Part shown: one piece after another, positions 1-8,014 of the stretch
Layout: every line of letters begins with the position of its first letter
How positions within the stretch are numbered: position 1 is the stretch's first letter
NCBI RefSeq assembly: GCF_003347515.1
Contig: NZ_QEII01000276.1
Span: 1-64,000 of the forward strand
Source: Rhodoferax ferrireducens
GTDB taxonomy: Bacteria > Pseudomonadota > Gammaproteobacteria > Burkholderiales > Burkholderiaceae_C
Direction of reading: 5' to 3'
Length of the DNA stretch: 64,000 bases
Program-made: the position numbers and the translations under genes
The notes under the pieces: generated by a model
Told to the model about the DNA's origin: nothing
Databases searched by the model: none
Seen by the model: only the letters and a program-made list of their open reading frames with translations

Positions 1-482
1 ACAGCCGTTACCGCTCAGTGGTGCTCACGGCCATCATCATGGGCAACATTCCGCTGGCGCTGGTCGGCAGCGTGATCGCCCTGTGGATTTCCGGTCAGCC
101 ACTGTCGGTGGCGGCGCTGGTGGGCTTTATCACGCTGACCGGCATTGCCACGCGCAACGGCATTCTCAAAATCAGCCACTACATCAATCTGTGTGCCTTC
201 GAGGGGGAGAAATTTGGCCGCAAGATGATCGTGCGCGGCTCGCTGGAACGCCTGACGCCGGTGCTGATGACCGCCCTGGTGGCGGCCTTTGCCTTGGTGC
301 CCTTGCTGGTATCGGCGGACGCGCCCGGCAAGGAAGTGCTGCACCCGGTGGCGGTGGTGATTTTTGGCGGCTTGATCAGCTCCACGTTGCTCGACAGCCT
401 GCTCACGCCCCTGATGTTCTGGTTGTGGGGCGAGAAGCCGCTGGCGCAATTGCTGGAAGCACACGATACCGAGAACTATTGA
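1..482 (+). CDS. RND heavy-metal efflux pump inner-membrane subunit, C-terminal end (cut by window edge)
   Basis: The reading frame is open from the window edge (first full codon at 3) to a TGA at 480-482, giving the last 159 residues of a CusA/CzcA-type HME-RND permease. Visible features are hydrophobic transmembrane segments, the ITLTGIATRNGILKISHY stretch, the cytoplasmic RLTPVLMTALVAAFALVP segment and the final helix FGGLISSTLLDSLLTPLMF, all typical of the end of the second membrane half. The in-frame GTG at 18 is internal and not a real start. The pump would export metal cations across both membranes with an adaptor and a TolC-type channel that lie outside the window. Metal specificity cannot be read from this fragment; Cu/Ag is likely from context. 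It differs from the complete CusA at 34777, so the island carries two RND systems. Confidence 0.9.
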   Translation, partial: SRYRSVVLTAIIMGNIPLALVGSVIALWISGQPLSVAALVGFITLTGIATRNGILKISHYINLCAFEGEKFGRKMIVRGSLERLTPVLMTALVAAFALVPLLVSADAPGKEVLHPVAVVIFGGLISSTLLDSLLTPLMFWLWGEKPLAQLLEAHDTENY

Positions 483-492
483 TTCAGATCAA
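479..492. promoter_or_regulatory. FNR/ANR-type palindrome
   Basis: TTGATTCAGATCAA is a perfect match to the CRP/FNR-family consensus TTGAT-N4-ATCAA. It overlaps the stop codon of the RND gene and lies 38 bp before the start codon at 531. A class II position (centre at -41.5) would put the transcript start only 4 bases before that start codon, downstream of its ribosome site, so the usual activation geometry does not fit well. It could serve another start site or act otherwise. Confidence 0.5.
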
Positions 493-530
493 TCCGTCCC
501 ATTGGGGCAATGACATAAAAGGAAACTACC

Positions 531-998
531 ATGACATCTATGACACGAATCTCCGCCATCCTGGCGACCGCTCTGATTTTGGCAACTGGCGCCACGACCG
601 CTTTGGCGCACAGCGACGCGCCCCATCCCGACACACTAAAGGCCGCGCACGGTGGTCAGTTGGGTGTGGCCGGATCCTATAGCTACGAGCTGGTGGTGGT
701 GAAGGACGCCAAAGACGTGAAAGAAAGCCAGGTCGTGGTGTATGTGACCGACCATGCTGGCCAGAAAATCCCCACGGCCGGGGCTAGTGGCACGGCAACG
801 ATCCTGGCCGGAAAACTGAAGGCCAGCGCCGCGCTCCAGCCCGATGGTGACAACCGCATGAAGGGCATCGCCAAATACACCGCGACGCCGGACATGAAAG
901 TGGTGGTCTCCGTCACGCTGCCGGGCAAACCGCCCGAGCAGACGCGCTTCACACCGATGGCGGTTGCGAAGGATGGGCATACCGACCACACCCATTGA
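531..998 (+). CDS. Hypothetical His-tailed periplasmic protein next to RND pump
   Basis: 155 residues. A clear Sec signal peptide covers residues 1-26 (hydrophobic ILATALILATGATTALA, then HSD). The mature protein has an N-terminal HSDAPH and a C-terminal HTDHTH motif, possible metal ligands, around a beta-rich middle. AAGGAAACTACC precedes the ATG at 531, giving a usable ribosome site. It lies 48 bp after the RND permease gene and probably belongs to the same transcription unit. I do not recognise a named domain; similar small proteins sit beside copper RND operons in betaproteobacteria. A role in periplasmic metal binding is inferred only from location and His content. Confidence 0.8.
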   Translation: MTSMTRISAILATALILATGATTALAHSDAPHPDTLKAAHGGQLGVAGSYSYELVVVKDAKDVKESQVVVYVTDHAGQKIPTAGASGTATILAGKLKASAALQPDGDNRMKGIAKYTATPDMKVVVSVTLPGKPPEQTRFTPMAVAKDGHTDHTH

Positions 999-1084
999 AG
1001 GTCACGGATAAATCCTGTTTCGAGAATGGCCCATCCATTTCGTTGCCCCGGGGCCGGCAACACGCTGATTGAAGGAATACCACA

Positions 1085-1210
1085 ATGAAGAACCTAGTCA
1101 TCACAGCCCTTGCCAGCGCTGTATTGGCCGGTATTGAGTTGATGCACATGATCCGCAAAGGTCAGCACGCGCCTCGTAAATTCGTTCCTAATTTGGCTCG
1201 CCGCAGCTAA
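1085..1210 (+). pseudogene. Signal-peptide start fused to IS6-type transposase tail (remnant)
   Basis: A 41-codon frame with a ribosome site (GAAGGAATACCACA before ATG 1085). The first 15 residues, MKNLVITALASAVLA, look like a secretory signal. The rest, GIELMHMIRKGQHAPRK, looks like the extreme C-terminus of IS6-family DDE transposases, which commonly end with a G-[IY]E-x-MHM-[IL]RKGQ motif. The most economical reading is that an insertion and deletion joined the 5' end of a periplasmic-protein gene to the last codons of a transposase. No terminal inverted repeats were identified. The transposase match is from memory of the family and not computed. Confidence 0.45.
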
Positions 1211-1233
1211 GGCGATAGAACTAATATTAGTAG

Positions 1234-1274
1234 TTGATTTACATCAATACCTGCGTCTTCGGGGCACCTAGAAT
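1234..1274 (+). promoter_or_regulatory. Predicted class II FNR-dependent promoter
   Basis: TTGATTTACATCAA at 1234-1247 is a perfect FNR-type palindrome. A -10-like TAGAAT lies at 1269-1274. A start at about 1282 places the palindrome centre at -41.5, exactly the class II activation geometry known for FNR and CRP, where the protein replaces the -35 contact. There is no good -35 hexamer. It would drive the gene at 1322 and possibly the multicopper oxidase downstream. Confidence 0.6.
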
Positions 1275-1321
1275 TTGTCCTATGCTTAAGGAATAGCTTG
1301 CGCCTTTGTCTCCAAATAATC

Positions 1322-1732
1322 ATGAAGTCATTTTTTAACTCTCGACACACACGGTATACCGCTATCGTGATGCTGTTCGTTTGGTTAATGACTTTGGGAA
1401 GTGGTGTGGCGAATGCCTGCTTGCTCACTCAAGATCATGGGCGATATGGTCTTTCAGTCCCGGCTTCTTTAGAGGTCTATCAAAACGCAGATGAGCACGC
1501 GCTGTCGCCAGACACCGTCGCATGTCTGAGCTTTTGCGCAGCAGAGCAGACCACCTTGGTCAAGGTCCAGCCTCAGTTTGACGGCTCCGCAGGTTTGTAT
1601 TTTGTTCCCGTGCTTTTCTTCACGGGCTTGCTGGTTCCGGCGATTGACCGGGTTTCCCCGCTGGAGGCATTGGGTAGTCCGACTTGGTCGGAACCGCCCG
1701 TCTCCATCCGCTTCTCGCGGCTCACTATTTGA
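1322..1732 (+). CDS. Hypothetical membrane/periplasmic protein, copper-cluster associated
   Basis: 136 residues from ATG 1322; a TTG at 1298 would add eight residues but the signal-like segment starts after MKSFF. An N-terminal hydrophobic stretch (about residues 14-34, YTAIVMLFVWLMTLGSGVAN) is a signal peptide or anchor, followed by NACLL and ACLSFC, three cysteines that could bind metal or form disulfides. A second hydrophobic segment (GLYFVPVLFFTGLLVPAI) lies near residue 100. The C-terminus SIRFSRLTI resembles the ends of small DUF2946-like copper-associated proteins, but I cannot assign that domain. It lies directly behind the predicted FNR promoter at 1234-1274. Confidence 0.6.
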   Translation: MKSFFNSRHTRYTAIVMLFVWLMTLGSGVANACLLTQDHGRYGLSVPASLEVYQNADEHALSPDTVACLSFCAAEQTTLVKVQPQFDGSAGLYFVPVLFFTGLLVPAIDRVSPLEALGSPTWSEPPVSIRFSRLTI

Positions 1733-1853
1733 CCTTTTCTTGTCAGGACTGTTGCCAAGCGCACTGACGGCTTGGGAATAGTCTTGTGTCTTTCTTCAGA
1801 CACCCCGTTGGGGACATCTGGAGCGCGCCCCTTTTCATCTTTTATTTTCTTGC

Positions 1854-1952
1854 ATGGCGTTCACTGTGGCACACCTTCGTCGCATCGTATTGCCCCTTGC
1901 CATCGCAGCCGCTTTCTTTGGAGCATGGGTGGCGAGGACAAAGACGACATGA
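1854..1952 (+). CDS. Possible 32-residue membrane peptide in the gap before the multicopper oxidase
   Basis: The 1733-2032 stretch has no clear gene. Within it a short frame encodes a peptide with an Arg pair followed by a hydrophobic run (RRIVLPLAIAAAFFGAWVA), like a signal peptide or single membrane helix. Its TGA (1950-1952) overlaps an ATG at 1949 that is in frame with the multicopper oxidase (ATGA overlap), so it could act as a coupling leader if the oxidase starts at 1949. It could equally be the 5' remnant of a frameshifted gene. The ribosome site is poor. Confidence 0.25.
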   Translation: MAFTVAHLRRIVLPLAIAAAFFGAWVARTKTT

Positions 1953-2032
1953 AAGGCGTGAAGGGAAAGGTGACGATGGACATGGCGAGCATAGACATAG
2001 TCGAAAAATTGCATTCTAAAAAGGGAATTTTC

Positions 2033-3634
2033 ATGTTGAAAAGAAGAAAGTTGTTTGAGTTTATGGGTGCGGCAGCCTTGATGTATTCTGGCGCGGGTCA
2101 TTCCAAGGAGCTCAGCACCAAGCCATTTCGCCACTATCCTTTCGATCCCGTTACGGCGGAAAACTTTCAGCAAAAATTGTTCATCCCGGGTACCAGCGGA
2201 CCGTTCGGGGTGCTGGATGTCACAGGGCCACTGAAAATCCGTGCCACTGCGGCGAGTTTCTCAATTCTGCCCGGCCGCGAATCCCCGTTCTTGTTGTATC
2301 AGACCGAGCAAGCTGGCAAGTCTTACCAGAATCCCATATTGCGCATTGAGAGTGGCGCACGTTTTACGGCCAGCCTCGACAACGAGCTGCTTGAGCCGAC
2401 TATCATTCACTGGCATGGCCTGCATACGCCGGCAGCCATGGATGGTCACCCTGCCAGTACCATTGCCCCTGGAGCTCGTTTCGATTACGACTTCAAAGTC
2501 CGCAATCGCGGTGGGACCTACTGGTACCACACCCACGCGCACGGATTGACTGCCCGGCAAGCTTACCAAGGTCTGGCGAGCTTCTTCCTGGTGGACGACG
2601 AAGACCAGTGCAGCCTCGCCAAAGCAATGGATCTGCGGCTCGGTGAAACCGATCTGCCTCTGGTCATACAAGACAAGCAGTTCGACGCGCAAGGAAAGCT
2701 GCTGTACCAGCCTAACGCTCAAGAGTCCATGATGGGCTGGCTGGGTGACATCGTTCTCGCCAATCTGACCCCCAACGCCGTTCAGACCGTCACCCAACGC
2801 ACTTATCGCTTGCGCATTCTCAACGGATCCAACTCCCGCATTTACCGGCTCGCCTTCGTCAAGGGAAACACACCGTTGAGTTTCACGGTTATTGGCACCG
2901 ATGGTGGCCTGATTGAGCGGCCTGAAAAGGTGGTCGGGGCTTTTGTCGCCCCAGGAGAACGCCTCGATGTGCTGTTTGACGCTGGGCAGGGACAGCCGGG
3001 CACGGACATACTCCTCAAGAGCCTAGCGTTCGATGCCATGGAAAACGAAGGGCCCGCCAGCAGCATGCCAGGCATGCCTGACATGGGCCAGAGCACGTCG
3101 CGGCTGGCAATGGGCGCGGAATTCAACATTCTGAAACTCTCGGTCATAGCCGGAGTACGCCTCGTCGCCAAGTTGCCGACAAGGCTGTCCCAAGTTAAAC
3201 CAATCCGACTCGAAGGCGCCACGCCGCGCAATATCAAACTGTCCCTGAAGAACATGAACTTCCTCATCAACGGGCGCACTTTCAGCATGGACGAAATTGC
3301 GTTCGATGTGAAGCAGGGCGCAGTCGAAATTTGGAGCATCAGCAACCCGAAGGTGGGTATGCCACACCCGATGCACCTGCACGGATTTTCGTTCCAAGTG
3401 ATTGAGCGCCTCAACAGCCCGCCCCAAGTGTCAGCCTTGGCGCGTTTCGGAAAGGGTCGAACAGTGAGCGATCTTGGCTGGAAGGACACCGTGCTGGTGT
3501 GGCCTGGCGAAACGGTGCGGATTGCGATTGACTTTGCTCACGACTTCCCCGGCAGCCAGACCTACCTCTTCCATTGCCATAACCTTGAACACGAGGACGC
3601 CGGAATGATGATCAATTTTCGGGTGCAAGCGTGA
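2033..3634 (+). CDS. Multicopper oxidase (CopA/CueO-like), Tat-type signal
   Basis: 533 residues from ATG 2033 (AAGGGA 7 bases upstream). The frame stays open upstream to 1772, with an alternative ATG at 1949. The N-terminus MLKRRKLFEFMGAAALM resembles a twin-arginine signal, as expected for a periplasmic enzyme folded with copper. All four copper-binding motifs are present: HWHG (126-129), HTHAHG (166-171), HPMHLHGF (about 445) and HCHNLEHEDAGMM (514-526), the last giving the type 1 Cys-His and an axial Met. A short Met-rich loop (SSMPGMPDMG) resembles the substrate-binding loops of CueO. The likely role is oxidation of Cu(I) to less toxic Cu(II) in the periplasm. It fits the copper theme of the neighbours. 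Confidence 0.93.
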   Translation: MLKRRKLFEFMGAAALMYSGAGHSKELSTKPFRHYPFDPVTAENFQQKLFIPGTSGPFGVLDVTGPLKIRATAASFSILPGRESPFLLYQTEQAGKSYQNPILRIESGARFTASLDNELLEPTIIHWHGLHTPAAMDGHPASTIAPGARFDYDFKVRNRGGTYWYHTHAHGLTARQAYQGLASFFLVDDEDQCSLAKAMDLRLGETDLPLVIQDKQFDAQGKLLYQPNAQESMMGWLGDIVLANLTPNAVQTVTQRTYRLRILNGSNSRIYRLAFVKGNTPLSFTVIGTDGGLIERPEKVVGAFVAPGERLDVLFDAGQGQPGTDILLKSLAFDAMENEGPASSMPGMPDMGQSTSRLAMGAEFNILKLSVIAGVRLVAKLPTRLSQVKPIRLEGATPRNIKLSLKNMNFLINGRTFSMDEIAFDVKQGAVEIWSISNPKVGMPHPMHLHGFSFQVIERLNSPPQVSALARFGKGRTVSDLGWKDTVLVWPGETVRIAIDFAHDFPGSQTYLFHCHNLEHEDAGMMINFRVQA

Positions 3635-3683
3635 GAACCAGCCAATACGTCAGTTGTAAACACCTCAACCTCTGGCAATTCAA

Positions 3684-3980
3684 ATGAACCATATCCACGA
3701 TCCCGACCACCCCACCGGACAGACAACTGAAGCCCCGTTCTGGCGCTCCAGATATGGAATCGGTCTGTTGGTTTTCGGCGCTGTCGCCGCGTACTTTCTG
3801 CTGACCGAGCACCGTGCCCACTTTTTTGGTGCATTGCCGTTTTTACTGCTGCTGGCCTGCCCGCTGATGCATGTCTTCATGCATCACGGTCACGGTGGAC
3901 ATGGCCATCACCATGGCGATAGCGAGTCCAAAGCGGGGCCCGAAAAGTCAGACCAACCCAGGCCAGGAGGTCCATCATGA
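3684..3980 (+). CDS. DUF2933 small membrane protein with His-rich loop
   Basis: 98 residues. The pattern FWRSRYGIGLLVFGAVAAYF, a TEHRAH turn, a second helix (FGALPFLLLLACPLMHVFM) and a terminal HHGHGGHGHHHGD cluster is the DUF2933 layout, found in heavy-metal resistance loci. The His cluster after the second helix is a likely metal ligand patch at the membrane face. Function is not established for the family. Its stop overlaps the next start by four bases (ATGA at 3977-3980), so the two are probably co-translated. Confidence 0.85.
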   Translation: MNHIHDPDHPTGQTTEAPFWRSRYGIGLLVFGAVAAYFLLTEHRAHFFGALPFLLLLACPLMHVFMHHGHGGHGHHHGDSESKAGPEKSDQPRPGGPS

Positions 3981-4654
3981 ACCACGATACACCGGCCTAC
4001 GGGCTATGGCTGCTGGTTCTTTTCAACTCGGCGATTTTCATCATGTTCGCCTACAGCTTTTTCAAGCCGGCAACGGCGCGAGATTGGCGAACCTTTGGCG
4101 CATTCGCTGCCTTCATCGTCGCGCTGTTTGTCGAGATGTACGGATTCCCGTTAACCATCTACGTGCTGTCGGGATGGTTGCAGACCAAGTATCCGGGTTT
4201 GGACATTTTGTCCCATGACTCCGGACACCTGTGGTCAACCTTGCTGGGCGAGAAAGGGGATCCGCATTTTGGTGCCTTGCATATTGCCAGCTACATCTTC
4301 CTGGCCGTCGGCTTCTATCTGCTGTCCAACGCGTGGCGTGTGCTGTACCACGCGCAACGGCAGCACACGCTGGCCACCACCGGGCCTTATGCCGTGATTC
4401 GGCATCCACAGTACGTGGCCTTTGTGCTGATCTTGCTGGGTTTCTTGTTGCAGTGGCCGACGCTGCTGACCCTGATCATGTTCCCGATTCTGCTGCTCAT
4501 GTATGCGCGGCTCGCGATCACGGAAGAGGCCGAGATGCGCAAGCGATTCGGCGCCGAGTTCGAAACATACGCCGCGCGTACGCCGCGCTTCCTGCCGTCA
4601 TGGCGAAAGCAAACGACAGCCAAGAGTCCTGTGGACGACAAGGTCCAGCCGTGA
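3977..4654 (+). CDS. Isoprenylcysteine carboxyl methyltransferase (ICMT)-family membrane protein
   Basis: 225 residues with four to five hydrophobic segments. The C-terminal half carries the ICMT/PEMT-type signature: RHPQYVAF near residue 140, two hydrophobic segments, then an ITEEAEMRKRFGAEFETY tail with the conserved Glu pair. These enzymes use S-adenosylmethionine to methylate lipids or modified cysteines; bacterial homologues in metal-resistance clusters have no proven substrate. It overlaps the DUF2933 gene upstream and the PPK2 gene downstream (GTGA at 4651-4654), which indicates a tightly coupled operon. Confidence 0.85.
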   Translation: MNHDTPAYGLWLLVLFNSAIFIMFAYSFFKPATARDWRTFGAFAAFIVALFVEMYGFPLTIYVLSGWLQTKYPGLDILSHDSGHLWSTLLGEKGDPHFGALHIASYIFLAVGFYLLSNAWRVLYHAQRQHTLATTGPYAVIRHPQYVAFVLILLGFLLQWPTLLTLIMFPILLLMYARLAITEEAEMRKRFGAEFETYAARTPRFLPSWRKQTTAKSPVDDKVQP

Positions 4655-5520
4655 GCAAGAAGAACTCCAAGGAAAAACACAAGAAGGGGAGCCACATCGC
4701 AGTTTCCGGTGGCGCCTCGCCGGATGCGTCTGCCGTCACCGAAGAGCCCGCGCAGGCATCAATCTCGCGCGAGGACTACGATGCACAGCTTCACATTCTT
4801 CAGGTCGAGCTGGTCAAGCTGCAGCGGCATTTCATAGGTTGTGGCGACAGGATCCTCGTTCTCCTCGAAGGCCGCGACGCGGCTGGCAAGGACGGCAGCA
4901 TCAAGCGCATCGTCGAGTACCTGAGTCCCCGCGAAACTCGCGTAGTTGCGCTCGGCAAACCCTCCGACCGGGAACGCAGTGGGTGGTATTTTCAGCGCTA
5001 CGTCGCCCACTTGCCCCTTGCTGAGGAATTCGTTTTGTTCAATCGCAGTTGGTACAACCGCGCGGGCGTCGAGCATGTGATGGGCTTCTGCTCCAAGGAT
5101 GAACACGAGGAGTTCATGCAGTCGGTGCCAAAGTTCGAGGAGATGCTGGTCAACTCGGGCATCAAGCTGCTGAAATATTATCTGGATATCGGCAAGTCTG
5201 AACAGACACGGCGCCTGGCCGAACGGGCGCGCGATCCACTCAAGCAGTGGAAGATCAGCCCGATAGACGCAGTTGCCGTAAAGCACTGGAAGGCATACTC
5301 CACCGCGCGTGATGAGATGCTGCTGCGATCGCATACCGCCATCGCACCGTGGCACATCGTGCGCGCCGACGACAAGCGCCTCGCGCGCCTGAATTTGATG
5401 CGCGACATCTTGTCGCGGCTGCACTACGCCGGCAAGAAGATGAGGCTCGTCCAGCCCGACCCGGATATCGCGTTTGAGTTCACCCCGGACTGCGTCGACG
5501 CCAGGTTGTTGGCACGCTGA
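4651..5520 (+). CDS. ppk2: Polyphosphate kinase 2 family protein
   Basis: 289 residues from GTG 4651, chosen because it overlaps the previous stop; an in-frame ATG at 4600 would lie inside the upstream gene. After a Lys/Ser-rich N-terminus the PPK2 core shows Walker [12 protein letters not shown] (73-83), the [20 protein letters not shown] stretch, lid-region [18 protein letters not shown] and a C-terminal [12 protein letters not shown] segment. Length and motifs match class I PPK2, which transfers phosphate between polyphosphate and nucleoside diphosphates. Polyphosphate is linked to metal tolerance through chelation and phosphate export, which may explain its place in a copper island; that link is inference. 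Confidence 0.92.
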   Translation: MSKKNSKEKHKKGSHIAVSGGASPDASAVTEEPAQASISREDYDAQLHILQVELVKLQRHFIGCGDRILVLLEGRDAAGKDGSIKRIVEYLSPRETRVVALGKPSDRERSGWYFQRYVAHLPLAEEFVLFNRSWYNRAGVEHVMGFCSKDEHEEFMQSVPKFEEMLVNSGIKLLKYYLDIGKSEQTRRLAERARDPLKQWKISPIDAVAVKHWKAYSTARDEMLLRSHTAIAPWHIVRADDKRLARLNLMRDILSRLHYAGKKMRLVQPDPDIAFEFTPDCVDARLLAR

Positions 5521-5542
5521 ATCCCCTCCATCAAGGAAGCAC

Positions 5543-8014
5543 ATGAAATCAAGCACCATCGAGGTCGGCGAGCTGGTCTCCACACTGAGCGCGGCGGGGG
5601 TCGAGAAGCAACTCTTGACGCTCCCGGGCGTGCATCACGTCGACGTGAACTACGTCGCCGGAAGCGCGACCGTGCACTATGATGAATCGCGAATCGACCT
5701 TGAAACTATTCGGCAACGCGTGATCGACTGCGGTTACCACTGCAGCGGTGAACTGGTACCTGCGAATGTCTGCGATTCCGGGCATGCCCACGCGGGCCAC
5801 GCCGGTCATGCAATGGATGGCGGCGCAGGTGGCCAAAGCACCGGGGTCGATTCGGGGGCAAAGGCGCGAGCTCCCGTGAAAGATGCTCTGGCAGGTCATG
5901 GCGACCACGTCTCGCACCGTGGACACGGCGATTCGTCGGCCGACGGGAAGGCCGACATGATGCACGACATGGGACATGCACCCGGCATGTCGATGGAAGA
6001 CATGGCCACCGACATGCGCAACCGTTTTTTCATGGCCCTGCTGTTCGCAATTCCCGTATTCCTGTACTCACCAATGGGTCAAATGTTTGGTGATTTCGCG
6101 ACCCCGTTCGGCATTGAGCGCAAGCTGTTCCTGTTCATCGTGGCGACCGGTGCCATCGCCTATCCGGGCTGGCCCTTCTTCATCGCTGCCTGGCGCGCTG
6201 CGCGCAACAAGGTCGCCAACATGGCGACTTTGGTCGTGCTCTCGGTCGGTACGGGCTACGTCTTCAGCGTTGGGGCCACTTTCCTTTATGAGGGCGAGGT
6301 GTTTTATGAAGCTGCGGCGGTGCTGCTGGTCTTCATCTTGCTCGGGCATTGGCTGGAGATGCGGGCGCGCGCCGGTGCCTCGGACGCGATCCGCTCCTTG
6401 ATGGACCTGGCCCCGCCCATGGCTACGGTGCTACGCGGCGGCGTCGAAACCAAGGTGCCGACCGCCGAGGTCTTGGCTGGTGAGACGGTCGTTATCAAGC
6501 CGGGTGACAAGATTCCGGTTGACGGCGAGATTCTTGAGGGCGGCTCGCAGGTCGATGAGTCCATGCTGACCGGCGAATCCATGCCGGTCAAGAAGGTCGT
6601 TGGCGATGCCGTCATCGGTGCCACGATCAACAAGAGCGGCAGCTTCCGCTACAAGGCCACCAAGGTCGGTGCCGATACGGCGCTGGCGCAGATCGTCAAA
6701 CTGGTTCAGGAAGCGCAGAACTCCAAGGCACCGGGCCAGTTGCTGGCCGACCAAGCCTCGCAGTGGCTGGTGCTGGCCGCCATTGCCATTGGCCTGCTCA
6801 CTTTCGGCGTGTGGTTCTGGCTCATGGGCCAGCCGCTGCTGTTTGCGCTGACGCTGACGATCACGGTGTTTGTGATCGCCTGCCCCGACGCGCTCGGCCT
6901 GGCCACGCCGATGGCCATCATGGTCGGCACCGGACTCGGGGCGATGAACGGCATCCTGTTCAAGAACGCCGCAGCACTGGAGAACGCCACCAAGCTGACC
7001 GTCATCGTCTTTGACAAGACGGGGACGCTCACGCTCGGGCAGCCCGACGTCGTGGAGATGGTCACCGCGCCCGGTGTCAGCGAAGCGCAGTTGCTGGCCA
7101 CGGCAGCGGCGGTGGAGAAGTTCTCCGAGCATCCGCTGGCGCTGGCGGTGCTCAAGCGGGCGGGCACCACGCCGACCGAGGTCGCGACGGGGTTTACCAA
7201 CATTGATGGCCAGGGTGCTCGAGCAGCGATCAACGGCGAAATGGTGCTGCTTGGTAACCGCAAGCTGATGGAGTCCGAGGATGTCGCCTGGGAGGCGCTG
7301 GCCTCCGAAGCCACCCGGCTCCAGGGCGGCGGCCGCACCGTCGTGTATGTCGCCCGCGCGGGCAAGCTCATCGGCCTGATCGCCATCGCCGACGCGGTGC
7401 GCCCCACGTCGAAGGCGACGATCGCCAAACTGCAAGAACGCGGCGTCAAGGTGGCGATGATTACCGGAGATAACCAGGCCACGGCGGAGCGCATCGGCAA
7501 GGAACTCGGCATCGACATCGTGCTGGCCGATGTGCTGCCTGGCCAGAAGGCCTCCAAGATCAAGGAGTTGCAGGCCCAGGGCCATAAGGTCGGCATGGTC
7601 GGCGACGGCATCAACGATGCCCCGGCCCTGACCCAGGCCGACGTGGGATTTGCCATCGGTGCGGGCACCGACGTGGCGATGGAAAGCGCCCAGGTCGTGC
7701 TGATGAAGAGCGACCCGTACGACGTGGTCGGAGCCATCGAGCTGTCGCGCGCCACGCTGCGCAAGATGCACCAGAACCTGTGGTGGGCGGTGGGCTACAA
7801 CGTCATCGCCTTCCCGCTGGCGGCAGGCGTGTTCTATCCGTTCACGTTGTCTCCGGAGATCGCGGCGCTGTCGATGTCGGGCAGTTCGGCCGTCGTGGCG
7901 ATTAACGCGCTGATGCTCAAGCGCACCAAGCTCGCCGGCATCAAGAGTGCGCGCTTACACAGTGCACCGGCAACTGATGCGCCGGTTTCATCGGGAGTAT
8001 GGCGTGAACGATAG
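5543..8014 (+). CDS. P1B-type heavy-metal ATPase with CPD membrane motif and His-rich linker
   Basis: 823 residues from ATG 5543 (AAGGAAGC upstream). Residues 1-70 fold like an HMA domain ([22 protein letters not shown]) but lack the usual CxxC; a CGYHC lies at its end. Residues 75-160 form a His/Met/Gly-rich linker, then about eight membrane helices. The transport motif is C447-P448-D449 rather than CPC or CPH. TGES, the phosphorylation site DKTGTLT (D491), SEHPLA and [10 protein letters not shown] are intact, so the catalytic cycle should work. Cu export is likely from context, but the altered site could change the ion. The stop lies inside the start region of the next gene. Substrate confidence is low and family confidence is high. 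Confidence 0.93.
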   Translation: MKSSTIEVGELVSTLSAAGVEKQLLTLPGVHHVDVNYVAGSATVHYDESRIDLETIRQRVIDCGYHCSGELVPANVCDSGHAHAGHAGHAMDGGAGGQSTGVDSGAKARAPVKDALAGHGDHVSHRGHGDSSADGKADMMHDMGHAPGMSMEDMATDMRNRFFMALLFAIPVFLYSPMGQMFGDFATPFGIERKLFLFIVATGAIAYPGWPFFIAAWRAARNKVANMATLVVLSVGTGYVFSVGATFLYEGEVFYEAAAVLLVFILLGHWLEMRARAGASDAIRSLMDLAPPMATVLRGGVETKVPTAEVLAGETVVIKPGDKIPVDGEILEGGSQVDESMLTGESMPVKKVVGDAVIGATINKSGSFRYKATKVGADTALAQIVKLVQEAQNSKAPGQLLADQASQWLVLAAIAIGLLTFGVWFWLMGQPLLFALTLTITVFVIACPDALGLATPMAIMVGTGLGAMNGILFKNAAALENATKLTVIVFDKTGTLTLGQPDVVEMVTAPGVSEAQLLATAAAVEKFSEHPLALAVLKRAGTTPTEVATGFTNIDGQGARAAINGEMVLLGNRKLMESEDVAWEALASEATRLQGGGRTVVYVARAGKLIGLIAIADAVRPTSKATIAKLQERGVKVAMITGDNQATAERIGKELGIDIVLADVLPGQKASKIKELQAQGHKVGMVGDGINDAPALTQADVGFAIGAGTDVAMESAQVVLMKSDPYDVVGAIELSRATLRKMHQNLWWAVGYNVIAFPLAAGVFYPFTLSPEIAALSMSGSSAVVAINALMLKRTKLAGIKSARLHSAPATDAPVSSGVWRER

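Noticed and set aside
15..464. Long antisense frame over the RND gene
   Set aside because: Low-complexity His/Arg/Gln-rich translation mirroring a high-GC coding strand; no start context or family.
6431..7771. 446-codon minus-strand frame inside the CPD-type ATPase
   Set aside because: Antisense shadow of a strongly conserved gene; the translation is His/Arg/Asp/Gly-rich and resembles no protein.
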